From Larix kaempferi (lineage: Eukaryota > Streptophyta > Pinopsida > Pinales > Pinaceae), in NCBI GenBank assembly GCA_027924585.1, contig BSBM01001664.1:744001-808000 (forward strand): DNA of 64,000 bases, read 5' to 3'. The translations under genes were made by a program, and so were the position numbers. Positions 1 through 11,277 of the stretch are shown in pieces (within the stretch, counting starts at the first letter, position 1; every line of letters begins with the position of its first letter). The notes beneath the pieces were generated by a model. The model had not been told where the DNA came from and made no database searches. It worked only from the letters and a program-made list of their open reading frames with translations.

Positions 1-216
1 TTTTAATTAAGAGATTTTTAGAAACCATGGCTTATTTTCAAGTGAATATGCACATATCAATGACAATGTAAGCAAGCACTAGCATGTCCTCTAAATATGG
101 AGCAATGACAAATATTTTATTTCTTATTTTTCAACAACTACTATCCATGCACTCATAGAGTGATGAGGCATGGTACATAACTCACAACTCCATGTTTAAG
201 TGTCAAAGTGATATCT
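1..216 (+). repeat. Direct repeat copy 1 (partner at 5251-5456)
   Basis: This block is nearly identical to 5251-5456, at a constant offset of 5,250 bases. A small indel near base 150 (the string tgatgaggcatggt is present only here) is the main difference. Because it begins at the window edge, the repeat may extend further left. It has no TG/CA ends, so I do not call it an LTR. No coding potential is seen. Confidence 0.9.
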
Positions 217-880
217 TCAACTATATCTTGTCATATAAGTAGGACAAAAGTACAACAAAAGTACCCTTCAGACTAGTGTATCGATAGGTTTTACAATATG
301 CAACAAGTACAACAAAAGTGGTCTGCAAAACAATTTACAATCTCTGCAATAATGAACTCAACATGAAAAATAATGTAATGGCAATACAAGGTGTAGGTCT
401 GAGTCTCTGCCACCTTTTACAATACAATGCTTTGTGATAGTTCTATGAAATCTACACAATAGTTTATGCACACAACTCCGAAGGTACAATGCAAATTCAA
501 GGCATAATGAACCCTCTATTTACTATATTTTCCAATAATAAATGAGCTCACATAAACATGCTATGTGCAAAAAAATGATGAATCCATCCAATAGTAGACA
601 TGCAAATGAGTAGAGTGAGTGAACTCAATATACCATCCTTGAATTCTAGGTCATTTAAAAAGTATCAACATCCTTCGTACCACGATTTCCACCACCCAAG
701 TTGCAAAACTATACTTAAAAAAACACAATATTGAAACCAAATTGACATGGGTGATTACTGACAATTGAAGGCATGTAATACTCAAAAATGTAAATATATA
801 AATGATTGGTTCACATTACATATGGTAAACCCTATCCACGACCACTTGATACCAAAACTTAGATTAACCTAGGAACTTTT
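217..880. other. Unannotated AT-rich sequence
   Basis: No recognisable coding, RNA or mobile-element signal was seen. Short reading frames are closed by many stops. Confidence 0.6.
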
Positions 881-975
881 ATTCTTCCTCTTGAAGTACT
901 ATGTCTGGACCCTTTGATTCTTCCTCTTGAAGTACTATGTCCAGACCCTTTGATTCTTCCTCTTGAAGTACTATG
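881..975 (+). repeat. 36-bp tandem repeat, about 2.6 copies
   Basis: The unit begins attcttcctcttgaagtac and restarts at 881, 917 and 953. Copies differ by one or two bases. A 90-residue open frame over it is a by-product of the 36-bp (12-codon) period. Confidence 0.9.
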
Positions 976-3900
976 GCATAGTGGCATTTTTTATTGCCTC
1001 ATTCTAGGGCTCGTATCCCTAAGGTTGGTGTTTGGGGCTCCTAGGGGAAGGTCTTTGTGTCACATGAGCCACTATTTGATTTCCACACAGGTGACAATGT
1101 TCCAGCTCAGAGGCACTTGCCTCCTCTTCCAATCACCCTATGCACCCATCTTGGCCCCTTTTCAGCAGAGCACCCTCTCTCCTTAGGCCCTACATAATGA
1201 TGATGCCATCTTGTCTCCCAGGCCTTCAACCGTGATTTGAGGGGGGGCATTGAGGGTTTTTTAGTATAGTTGGGGTTAGATGGGGCATTACGATCCCCCC
1301 TGCTCACTCCAGCTTTCAGAGTGAATCAATTTGTTCATTTTTAGCTGTTTTTATCAGTTTTTTGTCGCTTTGGGGGAAAATACCCCAAGTTACCCACATC
1401 TTAGATTATTTTATGTTATATTTTTACATTGACATTATATTGGCTTGTCAGCTTGGTTATTTTGTAAAAGTGAGCTGAGAAGGCTATAAATAGACCTCTC
1501 CTCACTCATTTGTAAATGATAACACAAGGGATAAAATACATTGTGTTGCTCTTTTAACATAATTAGGGCTTTTGGAAGTGATGCGCACCTTTGGGAGGAT
1601 TTTCTTCTTTGGCTATGGATGAAATTGGATGCTTTCTAGGGTTTTAACTCATGCATGGTGGATGCTATGAATTGTTGGAATAACACGAAGCTCAAGTAAG
1701 TCGTGTTTGGTATTTATTGGTGAAGGTAGGGAAATTTTGCTTCATTGATACTTGAATGGTGGCCATAAAGCTGCATTTTTTATGATTTTGGCTTATTTTT
1801 CTGCCTTCTATCCATTTTGCATGGTGGAAAATGCTCCCTAGAAGAGGTTTTCCTTGGTTTGGCCTTGGCTCTCTAAGTTTTCCCTAGATTAGGCTCCCAC
1901 AACGAACCCTTGAGGTTGTTGTAGGAAGCCCTAGCTTAGAGCCAAGTAGAAAATCAGTCCAAGAGGGAGGTTGGTCACCTCTCCTCTAGGCCTAGGGTTT
2001 AGGGTTTCATCCATTAAAACCCTTGTTTTATAAACTTTTTTATCAAATTCTTGCATTTGCAATTGTAAAAATTGCATTTCATGATGGGTTAGATTAATTT
2101 TTAGGTATGCAATTTTATGTTTGAAACCTTAAAAAATCCCCCCCAAATATATTTTTTTCAATTTTTGGTCTCCATAAAATTTCGGCCCTCTCTCCTACAA
2201 ATTCGGCATGCCTATTTACCCCTAAAAAACCCTAGGGTGAAACTTCTAGAAGCCCTAAAATTTAAAAAAAAAAAAAATCCTAAAAAAATACAAAATTTAT
2301 AAATTTTAAGCCCTAGCTAGTATTGTGGCTTCCCTTCAAGCCCTCTAGCCTGCCCCTCTAGCCTTCGACCTACCTGTTTCTAACCCTTCCTTCCTTTTTC
2401 AACTTGTCCTATCCCTCATTACAGGATTGCCTTTAGGGTAGCTTGTCACCATTGTACAACTATCCTAAAACCTACCACAAAAAACACACAAAAATATAAC
2501 ACCAAAAGGTTAGCAATTGCATTACACTTATAAACAAGCACTTAATTACTGTTTGACGAAGGGTTGAAAGTGTTACTGTTTGTATGCTGCATGATTGATA
2601 TATCAGACCTAGTTAAATTGCTCAAATTGCTACATGATAGCTCTTTGAATTGAATTTGGTTTGCCACATATTTGAAGACATCAAGTATTGTTTGAACATC
2701 ATAATTTTTTCATAATCATTGGATAAATCTTTGTCTAAGTGTATTGTTTACTGTTTGAGATCACTGTATTGAATTGGTGGCTTATTACTGTTGAATGAAA
2801 GGCTGCTATAACAAGCCTCTATTAATGTCATTTCAAAAGTTAAATCTAATGCAACAAGATTGATGCTAAATAGGATTGATTCCACTTGTTTGTGTAAGCA
2901 TTTGTAACTATTGTTGGATGAATGATTGTTTTATGTTTCATATGTTGGTCCTAGTGTCCAATTGATTGAGTACATGTTATCAAATAGGTGTGCACATGCT
3001 TATGCTGGCTTTATACATACTAGTGAATGGTTAAATGCTTACCTTGTTGTCATTCCATTGAAGGTCTTGGTCACTATATTAGTTTAGTATAGAAAGATCT
3101 TGTTTTTTGGTTTAAAGGTGCCTATAGATGTAATAAGGACTCTCCCCTTGGAGGTCAAGACACTCTAAAGTAGTTAGTTGGAAGTGTGGCTTACGTGGCA
3201 TTGGGTCACACTCCCCTTGCATGTGCTTACCGGACACTAGACCTACTAGTTTGTCTGGTAACACATCCTATTGTGCATGGTTGTTGTAATGTCCAATTAT
3301 AACTCATTGTTAAAAATGCATATCATGGTGTGCATAATTATGTGGTTGAATGCTAGTGCAACTAGGTCATAGTGTAATGATTGTGTGATTGAGTTGTCAA
3401 TGCAACTATCTCATGACAGTGTTATCCATAAATCTATGAATGTTAGTGTGAATGGGTTGTAGTGTAATGATTATGCAACTAGACTATTTGTGCAACCACA
3501 ATATCATGTTGTTTTTAATATCTATGAAACTATACAACATATACGTTTTGTTATTGAGTCATGGTATGAAATTTGTACAACATATTGTTGTGGTTAAATT
3601 ATCCATCTCTGTAAAGTAGGCCATAGTTCTTAGTTGCTTGACCATTCTATGATCCCAAACACCATAAATCATTAGATCCTTATTAACCATTAAAACTTAA
3701 TAGTGAATATTTAAGGACTTTAACCATTAAATTGAAACTATACCCTAATTTAGTAGCCTCTAAATTTCAAGATTGAAATAATTGATTTGGGATATAAATT
3801 TTAAATTTTTAGAATATAGTCTCCTAAATGTTAAATTCCAAGATTCATCAACGAAATGGTTCTCCAAAAATTGATGTTAAAAGAATGGTTAATTTTTTGT

Positions 3901-4241
3901 AGTTAAGTAATTGACTTGAAAATATCCAAAGAACATTGTTATTGGTTTCATTTTTGGGGTCAAAAGTAGTAGTCGAAACTCTAGTATGTCATAATGTTTC
4001 ACAAATGTTTCAATTACACAAACTCTATATATAATTCCCCAAAGAAGCACAACATAATATCATTGTTATTATGGGGGGTGTCCTAAAAATCCATGTAGCA
4101 TATGTCCTTCTAGTTGGTACAAATTTATTCAATGGTGCATTTATCAATAGAAACATGGCATTTATCCTCTAGGAAATGTTAACCAATTCTAGGGTTCCTA
4201 AACTCCACCAATCTATTAGATTTGTAGATCTTGAGTTATTT
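976..4241. other. Long unannotated stretch with one promoter-like site
   Basis: No protein family was recognised on either strand. Apart from a TATA-like motif near 1485 and homopolymer-rich patches near 2250, I see nothing I can name. The 1,300-2,000 portion has the look of an old LTR (TATA motif followed by a pyrimidine-rich leader), but no partner LTR, primer site or target duplication was found. Confidence 0.5.
1485..1492 (+). promoter_or_regulatory. TATA-box-like motif tataaata
   Basis: The motif is followed about 15 bases on by cctcactcatttg, a layout also seen downstream of the TATA motifs in the Copia LTRs at 55.9 and 61.1 kb. It could mark a decayed LTR promoter. This is composition-level evidence only. 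Confidence 0.3.
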
Positions 4242-4319
4242 GATATGTTTATGAGAAATACCATGGGCTTATTACATATGGATATGTTTATGAGAAATAC
4301 CTTGGGCTTATTACATATG
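4242..4319 (+). repeat. 39-bp tandem duplication
   Basis: Two adjacent copies start gatatgtttatgagaaatac at 4242 and 4281 and differ by a single base or so. Confidence 0.9.
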
Positions 4320-4712
4320 ATTATTCTCTCTTTGTATCGACACAACATACACTTGGTATTATGTTTGGCTAATTGATAAAATCATGGTTTCCATTGTATT
4401 AACAAAGGATGCTTAAAATTTGTGGATTGTTTAAATATCTGTATTGGGGATCTCAATCTCTTTCCTACTATGAAGTACCAACCATCACCTACTTCATTTC
4501 TATGTCCATGTTAAAGTGCAGATGGCATGGCAACATAAAATAGTGCTCTTGACCCAAGGGGATTTGATCTGGGCAAATGTTTGCATAAAACTAGTCAAAT
4601 GTGCAACAACATTGGTAACAACCAATTCAAGCAAAGGGAACCAAAGTGACAATGTGACCTTCCTTTATCAATGCTCTTTTGCAAGTTGATGCTTTACCCT
4701 TTGAATTGTTGA

Positions 4713-5190
4713 GAAGTAACTACATCACTTTGGTTTTTGAATAGTTGGAATCTTGACTTCTCTTTATTACTTGACAACTTAGTAATATGAGGATGGATCG
4801 CCCCCCACCCTCGCCACAATTGCAAAAATCTCTTCTCTGTGTTGATATTTTCCATTGGAATTGCATACAAGTAGGTAAATTGCCAATTGGGTCTAGCCCG
4901 AATGGTTGTGGAATGTAGTGTTATCCTCCCCTCCCAACTTCTATTCCTGCAAGGACATGTTGATCCCACAGTGAGAATATTGTTGTAATGACTTCATGCC
5001 ATGTTGTTGACTTGGCATTGTGTCCTAAAGAATCAAGGGTTTACATTGGGTACCATCCTCAAAATGAGGGGAAGTGTTGGGAGGTTTTCCCCAGGATAAT
5101 TTCTTGGAAAAAAAGTATGTATACCACTTTGGATTTTGAATAATTGGAACCTTGACTTCTCTATATTACTTAGCATCTTAGTCATATGCA
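4713..5190 (+). repeat. Diverged direct repeat pair about 400 bp apart
   Basis: The string around 4725-4790 (cactttggtttttgaatag and the following cttgacttctctttattact) recurs in diverged form at 5131-5185. The second copy lies immediately upstream of the 5251 repeat, so the duplication history here is compound. Confidence 0.7.
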
Positions 5191-5250
5191 ATTTTCTCTT
5201 TCCTTCATGCAATTGCAACCAAGCATTGAGAATGTACATGCTTGGGGTAC

Positions 5251-5456
5251 TTTTAATTAAGAGACTTTTAGAAACCATGGCTTATTTTCAAGTGAATTTG
5301 CACATATCAATGACAATGTAAGCAAGCACTAGCATGTCCTCTAAATATGGAGCAATGACAAATATTTTATTTCTTATTTTTCTACAACTACTATCCATGC
5401 ACTCATAGAGTAAACATAACTCACAACTCCATGCTTAAGTGTCAAAGTGATATCTT
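5251..5456 (+). repeat. Direct repeat copy 2 (partner at 1-216)
   Basis: This is the second copy of the block at the left window edge, in the same orientation and nearly identical. The interval between copies contains no recognisable retroelement protein. Confidence 0.9.
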
Positions 5457-6536
5457 AGTATTTGCTTAAGAACATGTGGGTATGGATATTATGCTCAAAT
5501 GGTGGCAAGGTTTTTGTTTTTTAATCTGCTCCCCATGATGCTTAACTCTAGTGTCTTCTTCTCGACATCAAGCATAAGTTATGGTGGCAATAACCTCCTT
5601 TTTAATTTGCACAAACGATGTCTTGATGCTCTCCATACATGAAGCATACATAAGCTTAATGACTCAAATTTAGATTCAGTTTCATTTAGTGAACATTTTG
5701 GTTAATTTAGCTCAACTTGTTATTTTTAATCCATCTCCGAATATACTTAATGACATATATACAAGCTTTTGGGCAATCTTTATGCTCTAGACACACTTGT
5801 AGTAATGCTTATTTTGAAATTTTAATGTAACATAAAAATTCCAAACCAAATATTTATGATAAGTTTGATTCCTACTTAAAACTATCCTAGAAAAAAAATT
5901 AACATTTTTATTAAAATATCTTAAAAATTTCAAACATTACCAAAATTTCAATAAAAAATATTTCCATTATAAAACAATATTTTTAACCTTATAAAATATT
6001 TTTTCATTATAAAAAAATGTTTTTAACATTTTTGTGCATTCTAATATATATATAAATCTCTTAATCAACTCAAAGCTTTGATGAAATCATAAAAAACTAA
6101 AGTTGCACTATGATTCCATTCTACAAAAATCCATGGTTAAAATAAATAAAATTTTTAATCGTTACAATTTCTTTTTAGAAATGCTTTAATAAGTGGATGA
6201 TGTGTCCTATCTCGTCAAAATTCATTGCTTTGCAAAATTTAAAACTTGATAGATGTTCTTGTTGCTTCTCAAACTTCGAAATCTGATAAGTGGATAGTTG
6301 TCCAAATTGTTTTGATAAGTGGATTGTTGTCAAAATTCGAAATTGAAAAAGCCATGAAGTTAAGAACATATAATGGACGGAGGGTTGGGTCACTGGGTGC
6401 GAGAGGAGCGTCGTTCATTAATTTCCATAATGCCTCTTCTCTCTTACAAATGCTTTGATAAGTTGATGGTTGACAAAGTTTGATAAGAGGCTCTGGTTGC
6501 CTCTAAAACTTCGACAAATTGGATAATCACTCTCCT
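5457..6536. other. AT-rich sequence, nothing recognised
   Basis: There are poly-A/T runs and short direct repeats (aaaatatttttcattataaaa near 5970-6020). No gene or element signal was seen. Confidence 0.6.
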
Positions 6537-6851
6537 GCTCTATATTCTACTTTTTTTGGGGTTCGTTCCTATGACGGTGGAGGGAAGACATCATACATAT
6601 ATATATGTTTGAATTTGAATTTGCTTGTTTGTTTACCTCCTCTGTCATTTGCACATTACCTCCTCTGTGGTCTGTGGTCTGGTCTGTTTGTCTCTGTCGT
6701 TTTCCTGTCTGTGTCTTTGTCTGTATGTGCCTTTGTTGTGTCCGTGTCTGTGTCTGTGTCTATGGTTTGCTTGTGACAAAGGAGGTTATCTGTTCTGAAT
6801 TTGAATTTGAATTTCAAAACAGTAATGAAAGAAGGATGCTTTGGAGCCGTA
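6537..6851 (+). repeat. Unclassified dispersed repeat, copy 1
   Basis: It matches 7775-8160 in the same orientation. Both begin gctctatattcta, share tcctatgacggtggagggaa, run through a CT/GT-rich stretch full of ctgtctgtgt-type repeats, and end with atgaaagaaggatgct. It has no inverted termini or target duplication that I can see. The overlapping open frames are low-complexity readings of the GT-rich segment. Confidence 0.85.
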
Positions 6852-7335
6852 AAATACTTATGATTAAATAACTTGTGTTGAAGGTATGTCTTCTAGACTC
6901 CAATATTGGTTAAATTCGTAGAATTTGTTTTTCATATCTCTTCTAAATTTTAGATTAAAATGTGATTTATTCACTTATTTCAATTTGTAAATTCAAATGG
7001 AAGGGACTAAATTACTCATGGCTCTTCTTTATAAGATCAATATATATTCGATTAATAATTAATCAACTCATAAAAAATTAAATATTAATTCCACACTCTA
7101 CATTTTACATATATAAAATCTAAAAAAATATGCATCATGACCACGACCACATAAAGTGTGCAAAGACTTTTAAATTAGATTAATAATAATAATAAGTCCT
7201 TTATGTATAAAAAAGATTCGGTCACAATATTACTTTCTCACTTATATATATATAATTTAGAAAAAAGTAATTAAATTACATTAACAATCTGCATAGAGGC
7301 ATGCATTGATAGAACTGCGTAAGAAAATTGTATAC
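6852..7335. other. AT-rich sequence downstream of the GST exon relic
   Basis: Simple AT runs including a short TA tract near 7247. If the GST relic at 7336-7482 (minus) kept its first intron, that intron would lie here, beginning with the GT next to the exon. No second exon was recognised. Confidence 0.4.
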
Positions 7336-7482
7336 GTTGAGAGTAAGATGTGCAGCTTGCTTGTGATCCCCGGCGAAAATGTTGACATGAACGAGCTGGT
7401 ATTCAATCTGATATTCGTGCAAAAAGGCGAGCACCGTTGCTCAAAAAGGAAGGCCGTGCAACTTAATATTCATCACCGCCAT
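7336..7482 (-). pseudogene. Phi-class glutathione S-transferase, first-exon relic
   Basis: On the minus strand, from ATG at 7482, one frame reads a typical GST N-terminal thioredoxin-fold start: MAVMNIKLHGLPF, then a TGA stop, then a stretch ending YQLVHVNIFAGDHKQAAHL. In phi-class GSTs the N-terminal domain binds glutathione, and the F-A-G-(E/D)-H-K-Q motif is characteristic. The catalytic-loop position right after LHGLPF is where the stop falls. The homology ends at codon AAC followed by GTATAC, which looks like an intron donor, so this appears to be exon 1 only. No second exon (the PFGQVPAFEDG region) was found. It is therefore a dead fragment. Family assignment is by recognition of the motif string; I am fairly sure of GST and less sure of the subclass. 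Confidence 0.72.
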
Positions 7483-7774
7483 TAACAAGCTTATATCACC
7501 ATTGAAATATCGCAACTCCAAAATAGGGCACTCCACAATATCGCAACCACAACATGGAAAACCTTAAATGCGCTTCACAATGGGACGGTGAAAACCCTAG
7601 ATATTAGAGAGACGTGGAACATTAATATCAATCAAACCTTAGGATTCTTGGAATAGTGAAAAGATAATCACCATTGCCATCCAATAAAACCATGGAATTG
7701 TTGAAATAGTGAAAAAGATAAACGCCATCGCAATCCAGAAACTTAAGCGAGGAAGACGGCATACATTCCTATAT
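7483..7774. other. Unassigned sequence upstream of the GST relic
   Basis: This would be the 5' flank of the GST exon. It holds imperfect repeats (gaatagtgaaaagataa near 7649 and 7706) but no clear TATA motif on the minus strand. Confidence 0.4.
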
Positions 7775-8160
7775 GCTCTATATTCTATTTTTTTGGGGGT
7801 CCGTTCCTATGACGGTGGAGGGAAGACGGCATATATATATATATTTGAATTTGAATTTGCCTGTTTGTTTACCTCTTCTGTCATTTGCACATTACCTCCT
7901 CTGTGGTCTGTGGTCTGGTCTGTTTGTCTCTATGCACATTACCTCCTCTGGTCTGGTCTGTTTGTCTCTGTGTACATTACTTCCTCTGTGATTTGTGGTC
8001 TGGTCTGTTTGTCTCTGTTGTTTGCCTGTCTGTGTCTTTGTCTGTATGTGTCTTTGTTATGTCTGTGTCTATGTTTGTGGTTTACTTGTGACAAAGGAGG
8101 TTATCTGTTCTGAATTTGAATTTCGAAACAGCAATGAAAGAAGGATGCTATGGAGTCGTA
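7775..8160 (+). repeat. Unclassified dispersed repeat, copy 2, internally expanded
   Basis: This is the partner of 6537-6851. It carries an extra internal expansion: the module around acattacctcctctg followed by ggtctggtctgtttgtctct is iterated about three times (7889-8015). Confidence 0.85.
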
Positions 8161-8228
8161 CATTACAGGTACGTCTCATTTTTATAATATTCATGAATAT
8201 CTTGAATTCAGGAATTGATTGATTGAAC

Positions 8229-8300
8229 GCTTCTTTATTGATGGACTGAATGATTGAACGGCTTCTTTCTAATGGACTGAATGATTGAACGGCTTCTTTC
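8229..8300 (+). repeat. Short tandem repeat, about 30-bp period
   Basis: The unit tgattgaacggcttctttct recurs about 30 bases apart, with one degenerate earlier copy. Related tgattgaatgcttctttctt strings occur at 10.2 and 16.6 kb. Confidence 0.75.
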
Positions 8301-8320
8301 TGGATCGAATGAATCCTAGT

Positions 8321-8368
8321 TGCAGAGAGAGCCGCCCTCCTTACATGGCTGCCCTATTAATAATCATT
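8321..8368 (+). repeat. 48-bp direct repeat, copy 1 (partner at 9582-9630)
   Basis: The block gcagagagagccgccctcct followed by tacatggctgccctattaat recurs at 9582 with few changes. The two copies bracket about 1.2 kb in which I recognise no gene. Confidence 0.8.
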
Positions 8369-9581
8369 TTCTTTATGTTCTTTTTTTTATGAATCTTTTA
8401 ATCAATAGAAACTTATTTTATAAGAAAAGTCACGGTGGCCATGACAGATTTTATGGCTTAACGACCGGTTAAACACAATAAACCGAGTCTAACATATTTT
8501 TTGTATTATAGTATTATAAGTTAATTCTTGAATATACATACGAAAGGAAAAGCCGGTAGATGGATGGAATGAGATCTCTGTTTTCCCTTGTTGTTCTGTC
8601 ACATCGTATAAGTAATAAGAATCTTCTTTTATTTTACTCTGTTTTTCTTTCTGAGATCGGAACTCTGGTTCATACTAGCATTAGTTGAATGTAAATAGGA
8701 TATTAGGGGATACATTCATACAAATTCTGGGTTATGGATGAATAATCACATTCAGGTGGCTTATACAAGGTTGAACTCGCTTCAACAATTACCAACATAT
8801 GAATGTAAATCCGTGAGCAGCGTATAAGCTTGTTTTCTTTTCAAATCTAAGTCTAAGCCATAGGAAGTTAAGAAACCGAGTTCACTCAAGTCCAGAGATC
8901 AAACCTCTGTCAGTATATAATATCTTTAAGTCGTCCTCAATTAAAATCTACCACACTAATCCTTAAAGAGATTAAATGTTCTTACATTTATTTTTCCTCA
9001 ACTAGATCTCTGAACTGGCACATAAAATGAAGTATAGAGCATCCTCTGGTTAGACCGATTTAATACAAAAGGTTGATTTCATGGTATAAACGATTTTGCA
9101 TTATATTTGAATATCCATCCGGGCAGACTGCCAGCGATAGCATACCGATTGGGATCGATAGCTTTGCACAGCGAACGCCCGGGTTATTCTTGACAGGATG
9201 TCCGTCTATGATAGACTATCCCCTTTTTCCTTATCAGATTATGGTGTCAGTTGTATTGCACAGGACTTTCTTTTTATTATGAGTATTCCAATCTAAAGTT
9301 TCTTTCCGAATATTTTGTTTACCTCTAACTAATCGAACTCTGCGTTAAGCCAAGGGTGAAAACCAAATCCCTGTTTATTCCTTTCACTCCCGCCGACATG
9401 ATAGCATCCATTTGGACGACCTTATAACTAGACAAACAAATAGAGACAGTTCCACCGAAAAATCCCATAATTTAAGCTACGGGTAGAGATCGATTAGTAA
9501 TACGCTCTGTTGATCAGGGCTTAACTGGAAATCGAAGTCTTTCTTACCTTTGGAATTAAATATCTTGTATTACACTTTGGT
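8369..9581. other. Interval between 48-bp direct repeats, nothing recognised
   Basis: It has more balanced base composition than its surroundings and a 69-residue open frame at 9073-9282 that resembles no family I know. No TG/CA ends or inverted termini were seen at the bracketing repeats. Confidence 0.4.
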
Positions 9582-9630
9582 ACAGAGAGAGCAGCCCTTC
9601 TTACATGGCTGCCCTATTAATAATCATTTT
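9582..9630 (+). repeat. 48-bp direct repeat, copy 2 (partner at 8321-8368)
   Basis: Copy of the 8321 block. The match stops after taataatcatttt. Confidence 0.8.
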
Positions 9631-9669
9631 AATAGCTAGCTATCTTAAGGGTAGTTTAGATGGGCCATC

Positions 9670-9760
9670 AGCCAGCTAGCTTAGTGCGTAAGTGTCATGG
9701 GTTACAGACTTGATCCTGAGCATCGCAGAGCCTAGGATCGACTTATTTTCGAACTCTAGA
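9670..9760 (+). mobile_element. Possible tRNA-like SINE head
   Basis: The string tagcttagtgcgtaagtg resembles a pol III A box (TRGCNNARYNGG) and is followed about 25 bases on by gggttacagacttgatcctg, which loosely resembles a B box (GGTTCGANNC). No defined 3' end or target duplication was found. Similar gggctagct heads occur at 10183, 16546 and 27407. Confidence 0.25.
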
Positions 9761-10182
9761 ATAGAACTCTTCAACTCACAGTATAGTTTTCCTTCTGAAG
9801 AAAATGAGGAATGGCCCTCTTAATGGGTGCCTACATACTTCCTCTGAGAGGGTCACTCAACCACTGAACCGGCACACACTCGCAGAAATCTTGCTGGGCA
9901 AAGCCTGGCACGCCAAGCTTTGGCGATCCAGAGGGTGGATTGTTGTCTTGACGCAGATCCGATGCAAAGGTTGTGTGAAACAGGGCCATAGAGAGCCAAA
10001 GGAAGCAAATCTGATCACGTGCTCCACTCTCCTCCTGTGGCTCTGGCTCTGGCTTTAATTTTACATTTACCGACTCTGCTCTTCTTATAGCTGTAACTGT
10101 GGATGCAGAAGAAGAAGAGCGTTGTTGTGTAGATTCATTATCATTGTGTAAAACATGATTTCAGACTATTTAACCCGGTGGG
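9761..10182. other. Unassigned sequence
   Basis: It contains an 84-residue open frame at 9804-10058 ending in a (ctctgg)n leucine/tryptophan run. No family was recognised on either strand. Confidence 0.4.
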
Positions 10183-10330
10183 CTAGCTTGATTGGTTGAA
10201 TGCTTGATTGAATGTTTCTTTCTTGATTGACTGAATGCTTTGAGCTTCACTGTCTCTGGGTCGATCAAGCAGTAGGTCTCCTGGCTGGTCCCTGGGTTGA
10301 TTCCTATCTCTACGCAGCTGCAGCTCACTA
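10183..10330 (+). repeat. Duplicated block X, copy 1 (partner at 16546-16722)
   Basis: It runs from gtgggctagcttgattggtt through ctttgagcttcactgtctct to cagctgcagctc. The copy at 16.5 kb is the same orientation, diverged, and has a small internal tandem expansion. Confidence 0.8.
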
Positions 10331-10374
10331 TGTTGTGTGTATATGTTCCTAGTATGCTAAGTTGGATAATCTCC

Positions 10375-10742
10375 TTAGCAGAAATACAAAATCTGTTTTG
10401 TCTTCTGGGATAGGTTCAATTGACAAACCGTCATCAATACTAAATGGGTTTTACATAAAAAAATTCTTAAGGTAGTTAGACCGTAGCACAATATGGATAC
10501 TTCCACTATCAACTCGGATGTATCCTTGATAAAGGACTCCGTCTGTTTACTCGACCTCACCCTACCTAGTTCTTTAATCTTTACAATAAGTTGGGTAAAC
10601 CTAAATAATTCCTTCAACAGAGACAGGAATTGCTCCCTATTCGAAGAGAGAGTTTCGAATCTCTCCAATATATCTGCGACTACAAGAACACCTGCAACCA
10701 ACCCCCTTGAAGAGAGAGTGATACCAACAACATGCTATGTAA
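10375..10742 (-). pseudogene. Unidentified helical protein relic, copy 1
   Basis: The minus-strand frame from about 10742 encodes a hydrophobic start followed by an amphipathic helical stretch (LERFETLSSNREQFLSLLKE, then FTQLIVKIKEL). A near-identical peptide is encoded at 15175-15387, so the segment was once under coding constraint or was duplicated recently. The copies differ by one C in a C5/C6 run at about 10702, which shifts the upstream frame. Spacing of hydrophobic residues loosely recalls the RPW8/CCR N-terminal helices of plant helper NLRs, but I could not confirm this and no NB-ARC motif is nearby. Treat as unidentified. Confidence 0.35.
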
Positions 10743-10945
10743 AATCATTGTGAGGATCTTATTTTAACTTTTGTACCTTCTTGATGTGACCCTCACTGGC
10801 TGCTTTGTACTGGTTCCTGCCCAACATTGTGTTTTAATATTAAAGTCACGTATTGATATTCAACTGAGACCTATGCATTTTCCTCTTAAATAGTTCGCTA
10901 GCTTACTTACAGGATGTTGAAGCGGAGACTGTAATTTAATCTTGA
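10465..10945 (+). repeat. Duplicated block Y, copy 1 (partner at 15040-15573)
   Basis: About 480 bases covering the helical ORF and its flank (through atgttgaagcgg) recur at 15.0-15.6 kb in the same orientation with scattered substitutions. The order is X-Y at 10 kb and Y-X at 15-16.7 kb. Confidence 0.88.
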
Positions 10946-11277
10946 AAAAATATATATATCGTAACTCATACTGACTTGGTTCTGTCGGAGATACCCACAG
11001 ACACCCTGCATAGCTTGCAATTAAGTATTGCCCAGGAAATTGAAATGTGGGAATAATCCCAAGCTATATACTTTATAAAAATTGAAGTGGAGAGGTGCGC
11101 GTTGTGGGAAGACTTTAGGCAGATTCGGCAAGAAAGGGATGAGACTGTGCAAAGAGAAGCTGAACTCTATCTACCCTGAAACTCTCAATTTCATTACCAG
11201 AAAACCAGATTACAGCTAATGTTTGAATTTTGATCCCGAAGCCCTCTTATCATCCACCCCATCCCGATGGTGAGCCC
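10946..11277. other. Unassigned, 3' flank of the DUF3133 pseudogene
   Basis: It lies downstream (minus strand) of the last recognised exon. The family's usual end after the DED-T segment (a GFGM-type motif) is not readable here. A TA run lies near 10950. Confidence 0.4.

Noticed and set aside
6519-8113. Cys/Val-rich open frames over the GT-rich segments
   Set aside because: They are low-complexity readings of ctgtctgtgt-type sequence, overlapping in several frames, and are part of a dispersed repeat.
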